The position numbers and the translations under genes were made by a program. The notes beneath the pieces were generated by a model. The model made no database searches, was not told the origin of the DNA, and saw only the letters and a program-made list of their open reading frames with translations. From Trichobilharzia szidati (lineage: Eukaryota > Platyhelminthes > Trematoda > Strigeidida > Schistosomatidae), in assembly GCA_944472155.2 (NCBI GenBank), contig OX235279.1, positions 178,539,868 through 178,603,867 on the forward strand: DNA of 64,000 nucleotides. Reading direction: 5' to 3'. Position 1 is the stretch's first letter. Each line of letters opens with the position of its first letter. This document shows positions 36,997 through 49,140 of the stretch, piece after piece.

Positions 36997-37997
36997 AGAA
37001 CACAATATTCAGCGAAGAGACTCTTTTCAACGAATTTATTATAAAGCTGTACAATCGTATATATATGGTTTTTTTTTATAAAAATTATATCCGGTAAGGG
37101 AATTAGGTCAAAGGTGTGAATACATGAAATAATGATAGTATGAAATGCAATTAAAATATTTGTGATTATAATCATAGTTTAATGTCAAGTGGCAAAATAA
37201 TTAATGTCGTATATAGAATAATACATAAGATGTATAAAATTTTGGAAAGGGGTACATAATTATAAGATTAGTAGACGAATATAAAATGTTACATAACATG
37301 GTGTGAAATTTGATAAGATAGAATTCAATATTGTAAAAATAAAAATATAAAAATCAGTAATTTTGGGTTTAAAATGTCAAGTGGGTCAAGTGAAAAAGAT
37401 TCAGAGTGAGAATAGTTATAATAATCGTAGTAATAAGGGAAAAGTACATGGAATAACTAAATGAACAAAATAAATAAATGTCTATTCCTCTACGACCAAG
37501 GCAGAAGTAGGGATTGTACATACTTCTTTTGTACACAAAGGTCTGGCTTAAAGTCATGAATTGCCAAGGCCTCAGCTGTCTTTAGAAGTCTGTAACGAAG
37601 AAAACGTGGGAAGTTAGCATGGATTCTATATATGATCTTAAAATCATGGTCAGGGTTGACAGAGTGACAGAAGTCAACCAAGTGTTCTAAAATAGAGCCT
37701 CGCACACACTTCCTTTCTCCCTTGTAATTATGTACCCCTTTCCAAAATTCTATACACCTTATGTATTATTCTATATACGACATTAATTATTTTGCCACTT
37801 GACATTAAACTATGATTATAATCACAAATATTTTAATTGCATTTCATACTATCATTATTTCATGTATTCACACCTTTGACCTAATTCCCTTACCGGATAT
37901 AATTTTTATAAAAAAAACCATATATATACGATTGTACAGCTTGATAATAAATTCGTTGAAAAGAGTCTCTTCGCTGAATATTGTGTTCTTAATGCTA
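36997..37997 (-). mobile_element. PLE fragment between inverted terminal repeats (second family)
   Basis: Arms 36999-37262 and 37729-37995 are almost perfect reverse complements, sharing ACACCTTTGACCTAATTCCC and CGACATTAATTATTTTGCCA. Between them the minus strand encodes the end of a PLE GIY-YIG protein (ILEHLVDFCHSVNPDHDF, LLKTAEALAIHDFKPDLCVQ). The element is therefore a strongly 5'-truncated PLE with an inverted copy of its terminal repeat on the upstream side. Confidence 0.85.
37006..37060 (-). ncRNA. Degenerate hammerhead-like motif in second PLE family
   Basis: Minus strand: CAGC, UUGAUAAU, AAAUUCGUU, GAAA and GAG-type stem III, UUC, GCUG. CAGC/GCUG would be stem I. The same sequence occurs in the inverted arm at 37931-37990 and, more diverged, at 40284-40335, 41101-41158 and 47697-47755. 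Not a confirmed ribozyme. Confidence 0.3.
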
Positions 37998-38237
37998 CAA
38001 TGGGAATTATTAAATTATATATCAGTTTGCCTTTGGTGTTTGACATTTATGTAACTTGAACTAATACGATTCTATGATAAGTTCCGCGCTGATTTATCAG
38101 CTAGCGTCATCTGTACATGTTGTCTAGCTATAGTCAATTCGAAGTAAATATTTCACCTCTTTAGTTTTTATCCCTATTTTTTTTGCGCTACGTAATTTAC
38201 TATCAATTATTGTCTTTTATTTTATCATACTTTACAG

Positions 38238-38514
38238 ATTTGTCAGAAGTTTACTCCACGTATCGATTACAGAAACTTTGCAATAGTCCCCTCTTCAAAT
38301 CCAGATATTCATACCACTGGTCGGTGTACTTTAATGCCAGATCAATCGGTTCCTCGTCAAATCCCTCTTTCATCCTCAATTCGATTACGGGACTCTACTG
38401 CTGTTGAACTTCGACAGGAATTTATTAATTTTTTTCATAGACATAAGCATTCAATTGTAGCACCTGCTTCTGTATTTCCAAAGCGTCATGAAGGAAGTTA
38501 TTTCATCAATGCAG
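38238..38514 (+). CDS. AARS2: AARS2 exon 1 (first recognisable exon)
   Basis: A TTTACAG acceptor precedes the exon and a GT donor follows, splitting the Gly codon of NAGMNQF (phase 1). The frame holds [15 protein letters not shown], then [17 protein letters not shown], the N-terminal class II core, in which this family usually has LLFTNAGMNQF. The first in-frame ATG is at 38334. The open frame continues 32 codons upstream to the acceptor and is basic and poor in acidic residues, as in a mitochondrial presequence. An in-frame stop lies just upstream in the presumed intron or 5' region. The initiator is therefore the ATG at 38334, an upstream exon, or a trans-spliced leader. Confidence 0.85.
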
Positions 38515-41500
38515 GTTTGTAAAAACGCAACTACTTTTCCCTGACAGATACAGTTGTCTGGCTGCCTATTTATTTGTCTGTTTGTTTGAGTGACAGTTGC
38601 TTAACTCATATGAGATTTACTTTGTGAGAAATGTAGAAAGTGTTAATCATGCGTGTTTGTGTAGCGTCGGCGCTTGCAAGATTGACATAAACCTGCCTGT
38701 AACTGCACTTACCATTGTAACGACACAAGACAACGGTTAGGCAACAAATTGTTTGATGAGAAAATCAAGAAATATTTATACATTTTTGTGTACATTATTG
38801 TTAGCTGAGAAGCAACCTCTTCTGACTGGTTGTTTTCTTGCTGAAGGCTATTCTGTTATCTCTTTGTGGCCGTTTCCCAGAAAATCAATCCATATATCTG
38901 CGAATCATATTTACATACGTTAACTCCGCTGTGATTGGCTGGTGATTTTCTCAAGATTAAGCTTTATTATTCTTTTTCTCATGACACTGATTCGGGGCGT
39001 GAACAGTGATGTAAGCTGTTGTCTACGATATTGGCTTGCGGCCAGCTCTCACTACACCATTGCGGGCAAACTGCATGGAGTTTTCGACAAGTTGTTCAAG
39101 AGGTGTGGCGGACGAGGTTTTTAACCGTATAGAGTGGTATACGCCACCTCCAGGGCTGTCACGATGTCAGCCTAGCTTTCAAAAGTCCGGCTTGCAAAGC
39201 TTCATTGCACTCAGCCCTGCTCTACACATGTAAAATTTGACCTCTTTGGGTTGAGAGTATACGGCGACTCTGTGTATTCGATCATCTCTGCTTCCTTCCG
39301 ATGACATCATCACGTAGGGAATCCTGAGGTCCGGCAGCGTGTCTGGACATAATGGAGGTCACTAGTCATTGAGTCTGGTCTTCTTGAAACACCGACTTGA
39401 ATGGCTTGAACATGTGCTACTAATGCGCTATCCTAGAGATTCTCACACCTCTCACTGTTCTCCCACCACAGGGACTAGATGAAAAAAGTGGAGAGGTAGG
39501 TGGTCAGCCTATGACGCGGCGCCGTGGGATGAAGGAAAACTGTGTTAGGTTAGCGTCCGTACTTACATCATGTCTCTCTGCGTGGGTTCCGAAAAATGAT
39601 TCGAATCAGTGGTCGAAGACGTCCGGGAGTGTTAGTCAATGGTGGACATGCTGCAATTTCTCTTTCTTCTCTTTTCTTAAAGTAGCATGGGGTGAAGAAT
39701 GTTGAATGATCTCGATGAGTAGTGCTTACTTACTTTCTGCATGTCCTCCCCCATATTTATTCTATCCCTGTTTTCCTTATATATTGCCGTATCATTATTT
39801 TTGCGTGGTACATCTCTCAGTATCCATAATGTACCGCTATGTATACATAAAATCACTGTTTGGAATAAATTCATTATTATTATTACTCGGATTATCAGTT
39901 TTCTAGGTGTATGGACCTATTCCAATGCAGACTTCATTATCAGCTGACATAATAGAAAACCAAGGAGTACTGCGTACTTCTTTCGGACTCTTCAGCACCT
40001 ACTGACTCGTTTTTGTTAAGACTCATGAACTCGGAGCAGATTTTCTTTTTACTTGGCTGTGTAAGCCACACCTACTGTGTAACTGAGGGAGTGTCGGTAA
40101 TACTAGCCATTTTTCCGGGTTGGCTGAACTCCATGGAGTGGGATTTGAATTCCGAAAAACTCATTGACTAAAAGCCCAGTTGGTGAAACCAATGAGCTAC
40201 CCATCTCTTCTGATTCTCAGTAATTTGTTCACATTTTCCATGCATCTTAGAGTTTAATTATATTAATATTGGGAATAAAAAGACAGTTGCAGCGAATAAA
40301 ATTTTCTTTTTGACGAAATCATCAACTGGGCTGTACATTCGTGTATTTATAATAAATGGGTAGGAAAGTTCTAGAATAATTTCCGGTTAAGGGGCAAATT
40401 AATAAAAATTACAGTTAGGAATTAAAACGCCATAATAAACAGGGGGACGGAATAGAAACTCAAACAGAGTAGTATCATAATTACTGAGGAGATTGACATA
40501 TTGTGCAATTGGGGATTAGAAATGTAGAAATAACAAAAATAGACAGGATGTTTGGATAACAAAATCTAGTGGGATCATAACTGGGCATAGCCGAGACACT
40601 AGCCATCCAAAACCTCAAACCCACGCTATGTATCCAGAAGAAATACGTTCAACCCTTGTCCCTGCCATGGCCGTCATAAACATGTAATTCTTTCAGTAAT
40701 GACTATCCCATTGCCTTTCTTATCCAAACTTCCTGTTTATTCATGTTATTTTAAGTTTTTCTTAATCCCTGTTTACACTACCATATTTTCATACCCGAAC
40801 TTCCTGTCTATTTTGTCATTTTACTATTTCTACATATTTAATCCCTGATTGCGTAAACAGTTATTCATCACATTAGTTTTTTATCCAAACATCCTGTCTA
40901 TTTTGTTATTTCTACATTTCTAACCCCCTGATTGTACAATATGTCAATCTTCTCAGTAATTATCATGCTACTTTGTTTGAGTTTTATCCGTCCCACTGTT
41001 TATTATTGACATCCTAATTCCTAATTATAATTTTATTCATTTGACCCTTGACCAGAAATTATTCTGAAACTTTCCCATCCATTTATTATAAATACACGAA
41101 TGTACAGCCTAGTTGACGGTGAATTCGTCGAAAAGAAAATTTTCTTTGCTGCAACTGTCTTTTTATTCCCTATGATCAAATTTGTATATTATTATTATTA
41201 TTACTCATTCCTTGCATTCCGAGTGGAGCATAGGGATTCAGCAGAACGTCCTCATTCCATTCGATTCTCTGTCGTCACTTGTGCAGGTGGCTCCAAAACT
41301 GCCCACAAGTTTTCCTTTCCTCTAATTCACATAATTTCTTTTTCATATCACCCTGGGAAGCACAGTGAACTTGTCGCTTCCCATTCAGTTTCTACTCGAG
41401 TGTCTGAGGTGTGTAGTATCAGCGTATTTCCAATCTCCATCTCCATTTCCTTCTAAATGTTTGAAAGAAGTGAATCCTATAGTCGCACAATTTTTGTTGT

Positions 41501-44500
41501 TGTCGTCGTTAACAGTTGCACGTGCCGTCGCGACGTTAGCCTGGCTGTCAAAGGTCGGGTATACAATGCTTCGGTGCGGGCTGTCTTGCTCTGCGCCTGT
41601 GAAACCTGGCTTCTCCGAGCTGAGGATGTGTGGTGACTCTGCGTGTTCGATCATCGCTGTCTCCGCAGGATTGCTTGCGTTCGATGGCATCATCGCGTGA
41701 GTAATTCTGAGGTTCCGCGGCGTGTGTTTGAACACAGTGGAGATCACCATACATTGAGTGTCGTCATCTGGAAACACCGGCTCCGGTGGCTTGGACATGT
41801 GCTGCGAATGTCATCCCAGAGACTTCCGTACAGGTCTCTGTTCGCTAGCCCTGGGACGAGATGGAAAAGGCGGAGGGGTGGTCAGTCCATGACGTGGCGT
41901 CGTGGGATGGAGGATATTTGTGCTAGATTAGCATTGGTTGGTGCGTCACGACTCCCTGGTTGGGGTCCGCGAGATAGCTCGAATCGATGGCTTGAAACGT
42001 AATCGGATATGGCCAAGAATCGTAATCAATGGCAAACGTGCTGCAATTTCCTTCTTTCTTCCATTCCTGATGATAGTTAACGAATACTGTTTGAACTTGT
42101 TAAACATGACTGTTTTCCTTTCAGATGAAGTTCTTTATCCGTTTTCTACTTATATTTTTACTTTTAATCTATGTTGTTTTATCATTATTGTGTGGCGCAT
42201 CTTTCTTGGTGCCATATTGTACCAAGTTTTTTCTGCGTTTAAATAAATAAATAAATAATAACAGTTGCACGTACGTACTGGTTTGTTTGATATATGTACA
42301 CGCATACTTACATATATTTATGTGTATATTTTTCTTTATAATTTGGTCAGGATAGGTATGAACCAGTTCAAGTCCATATTTCTCAACCAATGGGATAGTG
42401 TATGTTCAGAGTTTAAACAATTGCGACGTGCTACTAATTCACAACCGTGTATACGAATCGGTGGTCGACATGATGATTTAAATGATGTTGGCTATGATAG
42501 ACATCATCATACAATGTTTGAAATGTTAGGCAGTTGGTCATTCGGGGATTATTATAAGGTCTGTTTTTCTTATTCTCTTTCTTGTGCTTCTTTTATATTA
42601 GTTTTGTGTGTATGTGGAAGGATGCCGGCAATTCTATAGAATAGCAGCCCAAACTGAAACTACCTAGCGAACGGACAAATGACCTTGACAAGGACAACTT
42701 CGACCAATCAGAAGGCTAAAAAACGGCGCATAATTGTAATAAATCGTTTATATAAAAGTAATGCAATGTTAAAAAATAGTTACAAAAGACAACGTTCTCG
42801 TATATGTTGCAAAAAAACCTGCCAATTTCTCATAGGAGTCTTGATACTCATGTTAAACCAAGTCCTGTAGATAAACTCATCGAGATAACTGTATATCATT
42901 GCATTTCTTGATCCATTCACAGATCTGATACGTTTTTTTAGGTGACTCCAGAAACTTTCGATGGAATTAGTGTGAGTTCCATCAAAAGGATTGAGAAAAC
43001 CATTTGTATGGTTGACCACTTGATGAATATAGCCCAGATTCGATAACTGACTGTAACTACTCCATTCATCTGTATGAATAGTCGTCCCAGGCAGCACTAA
43101 GCGCTGGATAATAGGCAATAATACACCTGCACTGCGATTAGGGATCGCCCAATATATCCTTTCTGGAGGCTGGTGTCATAAATCCCCAATACCTATTGCT
43201 GATCCACACTCAATCTCCCTCGATTATATTTTCTTTTTATCAAAAGTACCTAAGGAATCTGTAAATTAAAAATGAATGACATACGTTCTCGAACTGATTT
43301 TCTGGTTCGGCATTCATTTCACCAACAAACAAACCCCTCGATGCACCTATTGTATCTTTGTATATGAATGACACCTCCACATTGGCAATTTTTCAACATT
43401 CCTATCAGTCCGTTCTCCAAACATTAGTGAAAAACAAGATCTTGAGCGAATTTGCAACGCCAAAGGTGTAAAGCACCCATAAATACGTCTGGAAAATACG
43501 GAGTCACCTGATTGGTGGTTGTTCAAGGTCATTTATCCGTTCGCTAGGTAGTTTCGGTTTGGGCTGCTATTCTTTAGAGTTGCCAGGATGCCTATTATTA
43601 TTGATCATATTTATTATTATTCGTCCGTTGAGTTATGAGCGAAAAACAGAACTTCGGCGCGACAACCCAGTTTTACTCTGTTCCCTGAGGTCTTTTTTAT
43701 CCGGTGACATGACATTGTCTCCTCCGTGTCAGACTCGTCGTTTCCCTTCTGTGTATTTGTTGGGCAATAGTTTCTTCGCAGTTCTTCTATTAGACTTCCT
43801 TGTTATCTATTCTTTCTGACTGGCCATCAGAGTCGCGAATTGTGCAGGTGCTGATGAAAGTCGGCGGTAGCCTCCAGAAAAACTAAATGTTGATGCAGTA
43901 AGTGCGATAAATTACAACGGAAATCAGTAACCATGGTTACTGAGTAACAAAATGGTACAAATACAAACTCATACTGTAACGACAGAAGGTAAGACTCAGG
44001 CACAGATTGTTTATTATGGAAATCAACACATATTTTTATAGATTTTCGTGTACATTATTATAGATTATTGTTAGCTGACAAACACAGTTTTCTGATTGGT
44101 TGTTTCTCACAAAAAGTTAATCTTTCATCTCTTTGTTGCTGTCTCTTGAGTGTCAGATCATCTATCTGCTAATTGTATCCGCATACGCAAAGTCTGTTGT
44201 CTGTCTTTGATCTTGTTTTCACATGACTAATATTTGAGACATAAACATTGACGTCAATTACTGTCTACCAATTTGGCTAGCAGCCATCTCTCACCACAAT
44301 ACTACTTACTAGTAAAAAGTAGTTTGCCCGTAAATGCAAATGAGACAGTAATAAATCAGAGATAAGAAAGAAGTGACACCCCCACCGCCTTGGGTTTTTC
44401 CTAATCTTCTTTCTAACAAGACGCAGAAATGGTACAATTTACTTTTGGCACATTCACTAGTCGGAGATTTGTACTTAACGACTCTTATCGTTCATTAATG

Positions 44501-47500
44501 CCTTCTAATAATACGTCCATCTCGGATGATGATACCTGTAGATGTCTTGATAACATGTACCTGTCTTATTTGTCCATCAGAGCTTAACGTGAAACCTTTG
44601 ATCACTTCTTTTGGCGAGCGGCCATCTGAATTACACTCACTTAGTTCGTTCAATTTCACCGAATTCTTGTCTTTCTCGGCTTCTGACATCCCAAACGGTT
44701 CTAAGGAGTCTTTGACTAGACGCCTTTTTAACAAGCTTTTAAACCTTCTCAACCAGGCTACTATTTGAAGTTTCGTCCAGGAAGAGAAGTACAACGGTAA
44801 AATGTCTACCGGAAACACTGCTATTTGTGTCATCAAAATGTTGCCTTCCTTCAGTTTTACGTCAGGTGGAATATATAGTCTGCACGCCTTCGCTCTTCAT
44901 CTTTAGACCTTTGCAGGAATTGGGTGTCGTTGAGCCAAGTGTGTATACGCTCATATTCTCTTCCCTTCATTCTCCTAGAGAAGCAAGTTTAATCGGACTC
45001 ATAGAAGTTGGTAAGTGTTGCCACTGTGATTACGTAATGTTATTATGTATAAAACTAGCCAGGTTTTAAAACGAGACATACTATTGAGCATGTAGCTTAG
45101 CACGAAAATCAATCGACGAGGCTATAAAGTTGCATAGATTGAGATGGCTAGGTCACGTGCTGCGCATGCCTAACCATCGCCTCCCCCGAGGGGCATTACT
45201 AGCTGATATGCGTGCAGGTTGGAAAAGAGTAAGTGGTGGCCAAACAAAAACATGGCATCAATCTATGAAATCCTTGACAGTTAGACTGAGTCAGGTAGGG
45301 AGATGCAGACTCCTTCCGGGTTGGGGCCTTCGGGACTCTAAGAATCTCTAGGTTACATGGCTCAAAATCGTTGTCAATGGCTTACGGAGATGTATTCAGT
45401 CTCTGTAATCTTTCATATCCCTTTCTACCATTACTCATTCTGTTTCACTCTTATACTTGTCAAAACTCTATTGATTCTCTTCACTCATCTTCTTGTCTAC
45501 CTTTGTGTGCTACTTGGAACGTGGCAACTGGAACTGCTGCACTTCGGTGCGAATTTCTATGTTGAATGCAGACAGACAGTAGCTTAGCATAATCATAGGA
45601 TCCCTCCCTAGGTATACATTTTTATATTTCTCTTAAATTATTATTATTTCCTTGATAATAATCACACGACTTGTAAGGCTACGGTGATCACGGCTCGAGA
45701 GAAAACACACACACACACAACAAGAGAGCGAATATTTATTCACAACTATGTCAGGCAGTACATACTAGTCTCACTTTAGTGCTTACTTCAATTTGAGGTG
45801 AAATATTAGTCTTCTCTTTGAGTTTATCAACCGTCTCTCCTGGTAATCCTAGTTGTTGAATATATATGTGAAAACTTTTGTTGATTTGCTTGTTTTTTTT
45901 GCTTTTATTCTGTTTCCCAATGAAAGGAAGAAACATGCGCATTAGTTTGGAAATTTCTTACCGAAGTACTGAATCTACCGACCAATTCAATTTATATCAC
46001 ATATTTTGGCGGTGATCAGAGAATAGGACTTCCACCAGACGATGAAACACGTAATATTTGGTTAAGATTAGGGTAAGTTATCAGACTTCTTTTGTTTGTT
46101 TCTTCATTGTGTTTACGTTAATTAGTTTATATTATGATTATTCTGCTTGGGTTCCGAGTGGAACATCACCGCTGCATCCTGTTCTCTGAAGTCGCCTTTA
46201 CGTGGCGAGAAGTCCGCGATTGTCGATGCACCTTCAACGTATACTTTAGTTTCAACAAGGAAATATACAGGCAAGTAGATGGATTAGCAATGGGTTCTCC
46301 TCTAGGACCTCTCCTGGCTGACTGCTGTATGGCCAGCACAAAAAACAACCCCTTATCATCAACTATCGACGACCTGCATCTCTACAAAAGATACATCGAT
46401 GATACTTTCATTATTTGTGATGAGAATTGTGATCTGAAAAAACCTACTTCAAATTTTCAGTGACGCTCACCCAAACATCGACTTTACACTTGAGACTGAA
46501 TCCGACGGTATGTTCCACTTCCTCGATGTCCATCTGACAAGAAACGCCAACAACTCTCTGAGAAGGTCCATATACGAAAAGCCTACATGGAATGGACAAT
46601 TCATCAACTTTCAAAGCTTCGTGCCCCTAAGCAGAAAGAGGAACCTGATATACGCTGTTACCTAGAGGATTCGGAAGGTATTCAGCGAGGAAAAGATTGG
46701 CGAAGAACTGCGTAATCTCCGAAGAACCCTGATGGAAAACGGTTCATAGACAAGAATCTCCAATCAAAGAAGACTTCCGAACAAGTTCAATCCGTCCTGA
46801 AGAAGACACTTCTGCTGAATCTAGAATTCAAAGGTGACATTGAAGCAGAAATCCTTCGTAAACGTCTCTGCAAATCTCTGAGGAAAACATACTTCGCCTC
46901 GAGCCTACGACTGACGTTTTCCTGCAACAAACTGTTCAACCAGTTGACTTGCTCGTGCTGAGGCTGAGTACATCGGCCTTACCATGCGCCGACTTGAAAA
47001 ACGCGCTTGTAAACACTATCCAGCCTGACTAGTAAAAGGAGAACGAAGACGTGTATATAATTCAAGTGACAGAATATCTGGTCAATTCAGGACATTCAGC
47101 GCCATTCGAAAAATCCTTCGAAATAGTATACAAGATTCGATCAAACCCTTCGAAGGGAGTAAAATCAAGACATTTGGGCATAGCCGAGGCACTAGCTATC
47201 CACGCTAGGTATCCAAAAGAAATACGTCCAACTCCTGTCCCTGCCATGGCCATCATAAACAGGTAATTCTTGTAATAGTGACTATCTCATTGCCTTTCTT
47301 ATCCAAACTTCCTGTTTATTCATGTTATTTTTAAGTTTTTCTTAATCCCTATTTACACTACCATATTTTCATATCCGAACTTCCTGTCTATTTTGTCATT
47401 TTATTATTTCTACATATTTGATCTCTGACTGCATAAACAATTATTCGTCACATTAGTTATGACCCCACTAGATTTTGTTATCCAAACATCCTGTCTATTG

Positions 47501-49108
47501 TTTTTGTTTCTACATTTCTAAACCCTAATTGCACAATACGTCAATCTTCTTAGTTATTATTATGCTACTTTGTTTGGGTTTAACCCGTCCCCTTGTGTAT
47601 TATGGGATTTTAATTTCTAATTGTAATTTTACTAATTTGACGCTTGACCCGAAATTATTCTAGAACTTTCCTACCCATTTATTATAAATACACGAATGTA
47701 CAGCCTAGTTGACGGTGAATTCGTCGAGAAGAAAATTTTCTTCGCTGCAACTGTCTTCTCAATAATTCCTACGATCCAATGTGCATATTCCGTGATTGTC
47801 GATAAGCTGTCTGTCTCTCACACGATCTCCCCCATGTCATCCTCGGACGCTCAACTCATTGTTTCCCACTGTGGATCCAATCTACCGCTTGGTGTGCAAT
47901 ATCTCTTGTATGTCTTCTCAACGGATGTCCAGTCCATCTACATTTGCACCTGCATATTTGTCGGGCGATAGGTTGTTGGCTATCTGGTTGTCAGAGTTTC
48001 TTGTTGTATATCCTTTTTTGGGCTGGCTATTGAAGACAGATGTTGATAGAAGTTTGCAGTCTGTTGGAAATGCTTTCTTGACGCAGACATGAAGTCTCTG
48101 AACCCTACAGTAGGACTGACTTGACACCAGTGTCAAAACCACGGAATCTTGTTCTCTCTGCTGAGTGAGTGTAAGAAATTTCCACACTGATTTCAGAGTA
48201 AGCAATATATGTCTGTCTGTCTGTCTGGCTTTTCCCCTAATCTGCCTTTAACATCGTAATCCTTTAGCTAAAACAACACTGTCTTGATATGGGAAACAGG
48301 TGATTCCACTTAGATTTCTCTCGCTGATAGTAACAGGTCCTTGTTTTTTTTGCTGGTTGGTTAATTATTTTCATCACCTCTATCTTTGCTGACATATCAT
48401 TTGCCTAGTACGGATGCTTTGATGTTATCAAGTGGTTGACATACTGTGTTTTTTGGCCATCAGTGCATAGAATCTGTACGCCGGTGGCACAGCGGTTAGG
48501 ACGCTCGCCGATCATACACACGGTCCGGGGTTCGACCCCCTGCCACCGACGCTCTCCTTTACCTCGCTAAACCAGAAATAAAGCTGGTAAAGAGGGGAGG
48601 TTGGGCATGAGGCTAGCAAACCCATCCTGTAAAAATAAACACCACTGCTACAGAAACTTCAAGCCTGTAGCTTGAAGCCCTATGTTCCACTGGGAACGTG
48701 AACGAATAAAAAATAACATAGAATCTAGGATACCTGCATCCCTTGTCAGTAAGTGAGTGATGATGATAATGATGATTACGGGATTTCGTGAGTTCATTAT
48801 TAATCCTATGTCAACACACAGCACTATATAAATGATCGTCTGGACTCCATACACTGTGGAGACACAAAAGTCAATATACAGGCAGGCTAAAGATTTATCT
48901 CTCCATGGGAAAGGCAATATCAGTAGAAAGTACACAAAACAATCAATTACTTATTTATCTACTTGATCAGATGAGTTATACTAATATAGATCTATCGACT
49001 TGACCTTCAGTTCACGTTAAGGTCAGTTGAAAAATGAATTTTTAAGCTATTGAGCTGTTTATGTATGATTTAAGCATATTCATTTTGTACCAAGTTAAAG
49101 GACACACC

Positions 49109-49140
<32 letters not shown>

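Noticed and set aside
37812..38054. Conserved protein MIIITNILIAFHTIIISC found twice
   Set aside because: The two frames are the arms of an inverted PLE terminal repeat, not genes.
41100..41456. Protein-coding gene from the open frame starting [13 protein letters not shown]
   Set aside because: The start is shared with 47696 and lies in the PLE terminal repeat; the remainder is unrelated intronic repeat.
44917..45010. Possible extra AARS2 exon with TTGCAG acceptor and G|GTAAGT donor, frame [20 protein letters not shown]
   Set aside because: It would enter in phase 0 and leave in phase 1, which breaks the junction between exons 2 and 3, and the translation does not resemble any alanyl-tRNA synthetase segment.
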